A stretch of 10,967 nucleotides of DNA from contig NZ_JALXKS010000060.1 of the NCBI RefSeq assembly GCF_025144725.1, positions 1 to 10,967 on the forward strand, written 5' to 3'. Each line of letters starts with the position of its first letter. The first letter of the stretch is position 1. A model generated the notes under the pieces. The model was not told the origin of the DNA, searched no databases, and saw only the letters and a program-made list of their open reading frames with translations. The translations under genes and the position numbers were made by a program. Source of the DNA: Brevibacterium sp. p3-SID960 (GTDB lineage Bacteria > Actinomycetota > Actinomycetes > Actinomycetales > Brevibacteriaceae). Shown here one piece after another: positions 1-6,103 of this stretch.

Positions 1-9
1 GGCCTGTGT

Positions 10-33
10 CTCAGACGCTCCTCAGCGTCCGAA
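10..33 (-). terminator. Possible hairpin overlapping the parA-like stop codon
   Basis: On the minus strand, bases 33-25 and 18-10 can pair into a 9-bp stem with two G-U wobbles, around a 6-base loop that contains the TGA stop. No T-run follows, so this is at best a non-canonical terminator or a 3'-end stabiliser. A chance fold is plausible in this GC-rich DNA. Confidence 0.2.
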
Positions 34-1581
34 CCACTTGCGCTTGCTGCTCTTCTCGCGTTCACGGCGCTCACGCAGCTCGCGCCGGGTGAGGAACGCT
101 TCTTCGCCTCCGGCGGGCTCGTGGATCTGAGCTGGGCCGGTATCAGTATCGACGAGAGGCATAGCGGCAGTTTCGACGCCCAAATCGTCCTGCTGTGACG
201 ACGGCTGAGCGGGTAGCGCTGACACCGATGTCCCGGTGAGCTGGCTGCCGACGGTTGGAGCTGAACGCGGCTTCGGCGGCTGTCCTCCCATCGGTGACTG
301 CGGGCGAACGCCGTTGGTCTGGGAAGGGCCCTCTTCACGCGCCTGCACTTCAGCGGCTGAATCAGGACCGCCGTCTGCGCCAGCCTCGGTCAAGGCTCCT
401 GGCGTGCCCTTAGCGTCCTGTTCTTTCGACGAACGGGTTTCTTCGGCTGAATCGGACTCAGTTGGCGCAGCCGAGGGCTTCTCATCTTCGTCGCGGTCCT
501 GCTCGGCTGGCTGTTCGGGTTCGCTCTGCACATTCGGAGCCGAGTCATGCTCGGTGTCGACGTCTGTCGGCTTCTGACTCTCTTCGCCCTTTTCAACAGG
601 TGTTCTGGTGGTGGGTTCTGCCGGTTGAGTCGCGGGCTCTTCAACCGCGCCTGCGCGATCCTGAGCACCGACATTCTTCTGCGGCGTCATCGGACCCTCG
701 TCTGGTACGGCGTCTGCTTCGGGCTTCTGCGTATCGCCAGAGCTGTCGGCTACTGCGGTTGAAGACGCTGGGGTGGCCTTGGCGTCTGCTTTGCGGCGGA
801 TGCGTTCTGAGCGCAGCGCGCGGTCGAGGATCTTATCGAAGGCTGCGGCGAGCTCAGCTGCCGGCTTGCCTGGCCAGGAGTGGATTGGACGTGCTGATCC
901 CTGAGCCTGCTGCAGCACAGTGCGTTCGGGAATCGGCGGGTTGACCACCAGTGGGCCGAACATCTCGCGCAGCTCTTCGATGCGGTAGGAGTGCTCCCGG
1001 GACTGCAGCCTGGCGCGATTGACGACGATTCCCAGCGGCTGCAGGTCACTAGCGGTGCGGCGGCGCAGTTCGTCGGTGGCACGCAGTGCGCGGTCGGCGG
1101 CTGCCACCGAGAAGAGCCCGGGTTCGGTCACGATGAGCACACGGCTGCTGGCGGTCCAGGCCGCGCGGGTGAGGCCGTTGAGCGATGGCGGGCAGTCAAT
1201 GAGGACGAGACGGTAGCCGGTGCCGGCCTTGTGGATGGCCTCCGACAGTCGGCGCAGGTAGCGCAGCGACAAGGTGGGCTGGTCGAACTCAGCGGCACGC
1301 GGTGACCCGGAGATCACGTCGACATGTCCACGCTGTTCGCCGACCCATCCGCTGGGGACGACGGCGCGTTCGAGAATCCGCTTGCGCGGTGCAGCGAGCA
1401 CGTCGGCGATGTCGACTTCGGTGCGCACGGGAATGTCGAGACCTGTCGAGGCATCCGCCTGGGGATCCATATCGATCACCAGGGTCGGGATGCCGCGGCT
1501 GTAGGCAGCAGAGGCCAAACCGAGGGTCACCGAGGTCTTTCCGACCCCACCTTTAAGACTAGAGACGCTGAGCACAAGCAC
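22..1581 (-). CDS. ParA/MinD-family ATPase with long acidic disordered C-terminal tail
   Basis: Numbering is from the GTG at 1581 (519 aa). A deviant Walker A motif, KGGVGKTS, lies at residues 10-17. DMDPQ follows with D37 and D39, and the Walker B-like IDCPPS has D129. These define a ParA/MinD ATPase over about residues 1-258, a family that forms ATP-dependent dimers on DNA or membrane to position chromosomes, plasmids or other cargo. Residues about 259-496 are rich in E, D, P, S, Q and T with almost no large hydrophobics, so probably disordered. The last 23 residues are basic and include LTRRELRERR and end KRKWFGR. No parB or parS is visible, so this is an orphan ParA of unknown cargo. In-frame GTG starts exist at 1605, 1581 and 1575. 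I prefer 1581 because it gives the compact M-x-V-L-S-V-S-S-L-K-G-G start I expect for this family, and because a promoter-like pair overlaps the 1605 start. It lies downstream of sbcDC on the same strand. Confidence 0.88.
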   Translation of the reverse strand: MLVLSVSSLKGGVGKTSVTLGLASAAYSRGIPTLVIDMDPQADASTGLDIPVRTEVDIADVLAAPRKRILERAVVPSGWVGEQRGHVDVISGSPRAAEFDQPTLSLRYLRRLSEAIHKAGTGYRLVLIDCPPSLNGLTRAAWTASSRVLIVTEPGLFSVAAADRALRATDELRRRTASDLQPLGIVVNRARLQSREHSYRIEELREMFGPLVVNPPIPERTVLQQAQGSARPIHSWPGKPAAELAAAFDKILDRALRSERIRRKADAKATPASSTAVADSSGDTQKPEADAVPDEGPMTPQKNVGAQDRAGAVEEPATQPAEPTTRTPVEKGEESQKPTDVDTEHDSAPNVQSEPEQPAEQDRDEDEKPSAAPTESDSAEETRSSKEQDAKGTPGALTEAGADGGPDSAAEVQAREEGPSQTNGVRPQSPMGGQPPKPRSAPTVGSQLTGTSVSALPAQPSSQQDDLGVETAAMPLVDTDTGPAQIHEPAGGEEAFLTRRELRERREREKSSKRKWFGR

Positions 1582-1587
1582 ACTCTT

Positions 1588-1616
1588 ACGGTATCCGATC
1601 TGCACATCGCGGTCAC
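1588..1616 (-). promoter_or_regulatory. Candidate promoter for the parA-like gene
   Basis: On the minus strand GTGACC (1616-1611) and TACCGT (1593-1588) are separated by exactly 17 bp. The first matches TTGACA at four of six positions and the second fits the actinobacterial TANNNT -10 pattern. Transcription would start near 1583-1578, next to the GTG codons at 1581 and 1575, giving a leaderless or nearly leaderless mRNA. This would exclude the longer start at 1605, which also lacks a Shine-Dalgarno sequence. Inferred from pattern only. Confidence 0.33.
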
Positions 1617-1637
1617 GGACATCGCACGGCAGATGGC

Positions 1638-1662
1638 CACCAGTTTGAACAGATCACCAGTT
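1638..1662. repeat. 8-bp direct repeat CACCAGTT, 17-bp period
   Basis: CACCAGTT occurs at 1638-1645 and again at 1655-1662, each with AGAT a few bases to its left (1631-1634 and 1651-1654). The pair lies between sbcC and the parA-like gene, just upstream of the candidate parA promoter. It could be a tandem regulator site or chance; no known operator is recognised. Confidence 0.35.
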
Positions 1663-1701
1663 GTGCCGGGCTCAGGCGGTCTGACCTCGGAGCAAGCGCC
1701 C

Positions 1702-4700
1702 TCAGCTGTCGGGGGAGGAGCGGTGTGTGATTGTCGATCCGGTGGGGCTTCGCTCGATGCGCAACTGCTGGGGAATCGACTGCAGCATGGACTGCACGTG
1801 GGAGATGACGCCGACACATCGTCCACCGGCGCGCAGCTCGTCGAGCACCTCCAGAACCTGGGCCAGAGCATCAGGATCGAGCGAGCCGAATCCCTCGTCG
1901 ATGAACAGCGAGTCCAATCTGATGCCGCCGGCCGCGGCGGCCACAGTGTCGGCGAGCCCGAGAGCCAGGGCGAGGGAGGCCATGAATGTCTCGCCGCCCG
2001 AGAGTGAGCGGGGATCACGCGGTTCGTCGGTGAATGTGTCGAGCACCTGCAGGCCGAGTCCCGCCCGCTTCTCCCGCCGGTGCAAAGACAGGTCGTGGAT
2101 CAGCGTGAACCGACCGCCGCTCATCGTCTGCAGACGTTCGGACGCATTGTGAGCGACTTCAACGAAAAGCGAGAGCAGGGCATACGAGCTCAACGGCAGC
2201 CGCTGGAGGTTGTCAGCGGAGGTCGCCCGCACGATGCCGTCAAGCGCGACGTCTCCGCGATGCTGCGCGACCTCGGCTTCCACCTCATCAGCAGTCTGCA
2301 TGAAGCGCTCGCGCAACTGGATGAGATCCGCCGCGTCATGCCTGTGCACCGCCAGCAGCTGACCGAGATGCTCGGCGTCGGAGGATGCCGTCGTGTGGTG
2401 TTCCGCTGTGATCGCAACACAGGCCGTCAGCTCCTCGTCTGATGCGGTGTCAGCGCTGGCGAACGTGTACCAGTCCTGGCTCGTCAGCTCCGCGATGCGG
2501 GCCGCTTCGTCGGCAGCGTCGCGCAGACTCTTCTCGACATCGGCCCGATCGATCTCGCGGGCTTCTTGATACTCGCCTCTGTCGGCAAACCCTGCCTCAG
2601 CAAGTGCGGTCGCAAACGCGTCACCGCGTTGAGCGGATTCGGCGGCTGCAGCCTCTCGCTTCGTCTGCGTCTGGATCAGCGTCTCACCGGCATCGCGCAG
2701 ACGCTGCAGCTGAGCTGCGCATTCCTCAGCAGCTGCTGAGGTGCTGGGAGCCTCGAAGCCGAACGGATGCAGGGCCGCTTCCTGGTCGCCTGAGACGACG
2801 TCATCGAGCTGCTTCAGCTGGCCCTCGACGGCTGACAATTCGGTGGCGCAGGCCTGCGCATGCTCACGTGCTGAGGCCTGCTGCTGTTCGAGCGCGGCTC
2901 GCCTCTGCCGCAGCTCATCGCGCTTCGTGCGTGCCTGCTCGAGCTCTCGCAGGGTCTGTGCGGCGGTGTCGCGCGCCTGGGTGAGGTCGTCCGCGGTGGC
3001 GGTTGTTTGCTCGCCCGCCAGTTCGTCGAGGCTGCGCTTGAGGGCGATGATGCGGGCGCTGGTCTCCGCCAACGTGCTGCGTGAGGTGTTAGCGGCGCTC
3101 TGCGCCTGCGTCCACGCGCGCAGCGCGGCGTCCTCGTCGGCTTTCGTCACCGTGTCGTCACCGGGCTCTGCCGGGGCGGGGTGGGTGGTGGACCCACAGA
3201 CCGAGCATGCGTCTCCTGGCGTCAGCTCAGCGGCGAGTTCGGCTGCGATGCCGGCCAGCCGGGTCGAACGGATCCGGGCATAGGCGTGCTGCGCGGCGGC
3301 TTCCTCGTCCTGTCTGGCCTTCAGCGCTTCCTGCTGCGCGTCGAGCCGCTGCTGGGCAGCGGTGATCTCGTCGCTGCGCTGCTGGCGGACTTCAGCAGCT
3401 TCCAGCGCGCGGTTGAGCCTGTCGTGTTCCTGCTGGACGTCACCGCGACTCTCGATGCGGGCATTGAGCTCATCGAGTGCTGCGTTCTGGGCAGTGGTCT
3501 GTTCCTCCAGTTCGGTGACCCGGCTGGTTGCGGCCGACTGCTGATGCTGGAGTTCGGCGCGCTTGAGCGTGAGCTCGTCGACGCGCGCCAGATGCGTGGC
3601 GATGCTGGCGGCAGCGCGCTGACCGTCGCCAGCTGCCTGAACGGTATGTTCGGGAGAGGGGGTTTCAGGCTGGCGGGGGAGTGCAGCCAGTTCTGTGTTG
3701 AATGCCCTCAGCGCTGCGGTCTGCTGCTCTACTGCTGCTTCCTGTTCGCGTGCCGCACGGTCGGCTTCACGTTCGTACGGTGCGACCTGCTCTGCTGTCA
3801 GTGCCCGACGCTGCAGCTGGGTCAACTGTGTTCGCTCGTCGGCGGAGGCGGTGTAGGCCTCCTGCCGGCTGCGCAGCTGTGTGAGCTTCGCACGGTCAGC
3901 CTGACGTGCCGCTGCGGTGTCGGCAGCCGCCTCGGCATCGGCAGCGCGTGCGCGGGCAGACTGCAGCAGCGCAGTGAAGATCTCGATCCGTTCGCGAACA
4001 ACACTGACGGCCGCCCCGAGCACAGCGTCGACATCGGCGATGCTGGGGTGGGCGGCAGCGGTGATCGGCAGATCCTCGCCGCAGCTGCCCTGCGCCTGGC
4101 GCATGAGCGCCTGCCGTTCCTGTGACACGGCTTCGAGTGCGGCACGCGCCTGCCGGGCGCGGACTTCGAGAATCGTCTCCAGCTCCGTGAAGTGCTCGGT
4201 GTTGAACAGGCGCCGGAGGATGGGCTCGCGTTCGATCGGATCTGCCCGCAGGAAACGGGCGAACTCACCTTGGGGGAGCAGCACGATCTGCATGAACTGG
4301 GCGGCGTTGAGCCCGAGCACCCGGTTGATCTCCGCCTGCACCTCCGACACGGTGCGGCCGATGCCGTCCCAGTGCCCCGACTCCGGGTTGAACACCGACA
4401 GCTCAGCGGTCGCCTTCGCCTCGGTCATACCGGTGCCGCGCTTCTTCGAGCGCATGTAGCGCGGGCTGCGGCGGACTCTCCACCGCCGTGCCTGCGCAGT
4501 GAACTCGACCTCGACGTAGGTCGGGGTGTCAGGATCGGCGTAATGGCTGCGGTAATCCTCAGCATCGCTGCGCGCTCCGGGCACGGTGCCGTAGAGCCCG
4601 AAGGCGAGCGCATCGAGGATCGTCGTCTTGCCCGCTCCGGTCGGACCGCTGATGAGGAACAGACCATCGGCACCGAGCTCGTCGAAGTCGACGGCCTGTG

Positions 4701-4749
4701 CGCTGGGGAACGGGCCGAAGGCCTGCATCTGCAGCGAGTTCATCCTCAT
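1702..4749 (-). CDS. sbcC: SbcC: Rad50-like zinc-hook ATPase of the SbcCD nuclease complex
   Basis: This 1015-aa SMC-like protein is close to the usual SbcC length. The N-terminal ATPase half carries Walker A GPTGAGKTT at residues 35-43. Two long Ala/Gln/Glu/Arg-rich coiled-coil arms flank a central CSVCG zinc hook (C515 and C518), placed almost exactly at mid-chain. The C-terminal half has the ABC signature LSGGE at 916-920, Walker B with FIDEGFGSLD (D951, E952), and an H-loop histidine at 984. In the family, ATP binding joins the two halves, the hook links two arms through zinc, and the head controls SbcD access to DNA ends, hairpins and protein-blocked ends. The ATG at 4749 overlaps the sbcD stop as ATGA, with GGGAGG at 4757-4762 (minus strand) 7 bases upstream. 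This fixes the start over the second ATG at 4743. Translational coupling gives matched subunit synthesis. Confidence 0.97.
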   Translation of the reverse strand: MRMNSLQMQAFGPFPSAQAVDFDELGADGLFLISGPTGAGKTTILDALAFGLYGTVPGARSDAEDYRSHYADPDTPTYVEVEFTAQARRWRVRRSPRYMRSKKRGTGMTEAKATAELSVFNPESGHWDGIGRTVSEVQAEINRVLGLNAAQFMQIVLLPQGEFARFLRADPIEREPILRRLFNTEHFTELETILEVRARQARAALEAVSQERQALMRQAQGSCGEDLPITAAAHPSIADVDAVLGAAVSVVRERIEIFTALLQSARARAADAEAAADTAAARQADRAKLTQLRSRQEAYTASADERTQLTQLQRRALTAEQVAPYEREADRAAREQEAAVEQQTAALRAFNTELAALPRQPETPSPEHTVQAAGDGQRAAASIATHLARVDELTLKRAELQHQQSAATSRVTELEEQTTAQNAALDELNARIESRGDVQQEHDRLNRALEAAEVRQQRSDEITAAQQRLDAQQEALKARQDEEAAAQHAYARIRSTRLAGIAAELAAELTPGDACSVCGSTTHPAPAEPGDDTVTKADEDAALRAWTQAQSAANTSRSTLAETSARIIALKRSLDELAGEQTTATADDLTQARDTAAQTLRELEQARTKRDELRQRRAALEQQQASAREHAQACATELSAVEGQLKQLDDVVSGDQEAALHPFGFEAPSTSAAAEECAAQLQRLRDAGETLIQTQTKREAAAAESAQRGDAFATALAEAGFADRGEYQEAREIDRADVEKSLRDAADEAARIAELTSQDWYTFASADTASDEELTACVAITAEHHTTASSDAEHLGQLLAVHRHDAADLIQLRERFMQTADEVEAEVAQHRGDVALDGIVRATSADNLQRLPLSSYALLSLFVEVAHNASERLQTMSGGRFTLIHDLSLHRREKRAGLGLQVLDTFTDEPRDPRSLSGGETFMASLALALGLADTVAAAAGGIRLDSLFIDEGFGSLDPDALAQVLEVLDELRAGGRCVGVISHVQSMLQSIPQQLRIERSPTGSTITHRSSPDS

Positions 4750-5909
4750 GACGTCGCCTCCCGCAGCTCCAGCAGCGCTGAGTCGAAGCGGGCGAGATCC
4801 TCAGCAGCAGCCGGCTGCCCGGTGACGTGGGAGATGAAGTCGGAGAACACCTCGCGGTCAGAGCGTTCGACGCCGCTCTGCGCTGCCGCTCCATGTGCCT
4901 GCGCAGGCTGTGCGGCATTGACCCAGGTCATCTTGATGAGCTGCGGGAAAATCTCCTTCAGCCGGCCGAGTGCGCCGGAGACCCGTGCCGGATCGGTCAG
5001 CTCAGCAGCCACCAGGGCTTCGGTGAGATCCTCGTCATCCGCGCGTGCCGCCCGCCCGCTCTCGAGCACCTCATCCAAGGTGCCGCGCAAGGTGCGCACA
5101 TCGTTGAAAGCAGGCAGACCGATGCTCTCGACGCTGAGCTCCGGGCCCGAGGCGTCGAGCAGCAGCATCCGCTTGGGTGTCGTGGCCTCGGTGAAGGAGT
5201 ACGGCAGCGGGGACCCGGAGTACCGGACGGTGTCGGTGACGTCCTGGGGCCGGTGCAGATGCCCGAGAGCCGCGTAGTCAGCACCCGCGAAGACATCAGC
5301 GGAGACGATCGAGACGCCGCCGACATCGATCGAGCGCTCCGATTCGCTGGCCAGCGAATGCCCGCCAACGAAAGCGTGAGCTGCGACGATGAGGAAGGCG
5401 TCTGGGTGCCGCGCTTGGTGATCGGCGCGGATGAGGTCCATGACGTGCGTCAGCACCGCCTCATGGCTGCGGGCACACCCGAACTTCCCGGCCACCAGCC
5501 CAGGTTCCAGATACGGGACCCCGTACACCACCACCTCGGGTGCGGACGCACTGCCGCCCAGCAGCACCGGCCAGGTGAGATCGGAGATCCGGCTGCGGAT
5601 GTGCAGGCCGGCATGGTCGAGGGTGCGACGTCCGTGACCCAGCCGCATGAACGAGTCGTGGTTGCCGCTGGTGGCGATGACCCGGACCCCGGAGTCGAGG
5701 AGCGCGGTGACCGTTTCATCGAAGTTCGTCAGGGCATCGGCCGGCGGGATCGCCCGATCGTAGACGTCTCCGGCGACAAGCACTGCATCGATGCGCTCGG
5801 CTGCGACGACGGAGAGCAGATGGTCGAGGAACGCACGCTGCGCAGCAGTCTGGTCGACACCGAAGAAGGTGCGCCCCAGATGCCAGTCAGAGGTGTGGAG
5901 GATCCGCAT
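4746..5909 (-). CDS. sbcD: SbcD: Mre11-like exonuclease subunit of SbcCD
   Basis: This 387-aa calcineurin-type metallophosphoesterase has all the Mre11/SbcD metal-site motifs in order: DWHLG (D8, H10), GDVYD (D48), GNHDS (N83, H84), AAHAFVGG (H178) and GHLHRPQ (H217, H219). The region after about residue 240 (SGSPLPYSF onward, then FNDVRTLRGTLDEVLE) resembles the SbcD C-terminal capping domain. In the family SbcD is a Mn-dependent double-strand 3'-5' exonuclease and hairpin endonuclease that works only with SbcC, which follows with a 4-bp overlap. The complex acts in the cytoplasm on the nucleoid, at double-strand breaks and replication-generated hairpins. The ATG at 5909 begins MRILHTSDWHLG, the usual family start. 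No Shine-Dalgarno precedes it, but a TAGGCT -10 lies in leaderless position. Confidence 0.96.
   Translation of the reverse strand: MRILHTSDWHLGRTFFGVDQTAAQRAFLDHLLSVVAAERIDAVLVAGDVYDRAIPPADALTNFDETVTALLDSGVRVIATSGNHDSFMRLGHGRRTLDHAGLHIRSRISDLTWPVLLGGSASAPEVVVYGVPYLEPGLVAGKFGCARSHEAVLTHVMDLIRADHQARHPDAFLIVAAHAFVGGHSLASESERSIDVGGVSIVSADVFAGADYAALGHLHRPQDVTDTVRYSGSPLPYSFTEATTPKRMLLLDASGPELSVESIGLPAFNDVRTLRGTLDEVLESGRAARADDEDLTEALVAAELTDPARVSGALGRLKEIFPQLIKMTWVNAAQPAQAHGAAAQSGVERSDREVFSDFISHVTGQPAAAEDLARFDSALLELREATS
4757..4762 (-). promoter_or_regulatory. Ribosome binding site of sbcC inside the sbcD 3' end
   Basis: GGGAGG on the minus strand sits 7 bases before the ATG at 4749, inside the last codons of sbcD. 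It is the best-spaced Shine-Dalgarno sequence on the minus-strand block. It selects the first of two nearby in-frame ATGs (4749 rather than 4743). Confidence 0.75.
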
Positions 5910-5915
5910 GGTGCC

Positions 5916-5921
5916 AGCCTA
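5916..5921 (-). promoter_or_regulatory. Candidate leaderless -10 element of sbcDC
   Basis: TAGGCT on the minus strand fits the TANNNT -10 pattern and ends 6 bases before the sbcD ATG, so transcription could begin at the start codon itself. No convincing -35 hexamer is visible at 17-18 bp. The absence of a ribosome binding site supports leaderless translation, which is common in actinobacteria. Confidence 0.42.
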
Positions 5922-5982
5922 GCCAAGACCACGGACACCGCTTCGACGTCAGGCCGGTCACATCCGCGCCCGGGCGTGCCCG

Positions 5983-5988
5983 TACACT
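5983..5988 (+). promoter_or_regulatory. Candidate -10 element of pyc
   Basis: TACACT fits TANNNT and would start transcription near 5995, leaving a leader of about 109 bases before the pyc ATG at 6104. The -35 region is weak. A second TANNNT match, TACAGT at 6037-6042, is an alternative giving a leader of about 55 bases. Confidence 0.35.
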
Positions 5989-6062
5989 TGGAGCAGCAAA
6001 CTGGAACCTGTGCACGGTGGCGGAAACAGCCCTGCGTACAGTAGGAACCGATAAAGGAATTC

Positions 6063-6081
6063 CGCCGACCACCCGTCGGCG
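6063..6081 (+). promoter_or_regulatory. 7-bp perfect hairpin in the pyc leader
   Basis: CGCCGAC (6063-6069) and GTCGGCG (6075-6081) form a perfect stem around a 5-base loop. The stem ends 2 bases before the purine-rich GAGAGGA (6084-6090), the only ribosome-binding candidate for pyc. Both promoter candidates would include it in the mRNA. It might affect ribosome access; it matches no riboswitch I know. Confidence 0.4.
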
Positions 6082-6083
6082 CC

Positions 6084-6090
6084 GAGAGGA
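6084..6090 (+). promoter_or_regulatory. Ribosome binding site candidate of pyc, unusually distant
   Basis: GAGAGGA lies 13 bases before the ATG at 6104, longer than the usual 5-9. No closer site exists. The ATG is nevertheless firmly supported because translation from it gives MFSKVLVANRGEI, the standard biotin carboxylase opening. Confidence 0.45.
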
Positions 6091-6103
6091 ACGGTCATAC
6101 CTG

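Noticed and set aside
1582..1605. 8-residue N-terminal extension of the parA-like gene
   Set aside because: It has no Shine-Dalgarno, overlaps a promoter-like pair, and precedes the expected compact family start. It is kept as an alternative, not excluded.
3181..4125. 314-aa open frame on the plus strand inside sbcC
   Set aside because: It runs antisense to the SbcC coiled coil. Its Cys/Leu/Gly-rich composition mirrors the complement of Ala/Gln/Glu codons.
4192..5277. 361-aa open frame on the plus strand across sbcC and sbcD
   Set aside because: It is antisense to two fully motif-supported genes. Its translation is Arg/Ala/Ser-rich with no domain, as expected for a GC-rich shadow frame.
6010..6054. 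14-codon upstream open frame in the pyc leader (GTG to TAA)
   Set aside because: It has no good ribosome binding site and no run of regulatory codons, and its length is easily reached by chance.
6056..6063. GGAATTCC palindrome in the pyc leader
   Set aside because: An isolated 8-bp palindrome with no second copy and no link to a known regulator; probably chance.
6017..6103. 29-residue N-terminal extension of pyc from GTG at 6017
   Set aside because: The extension has no family similarity and no ribosome binding site, and pyruvate carboxylases start at the M-x-x-K-V-L-V-A-N-R-G-E position.
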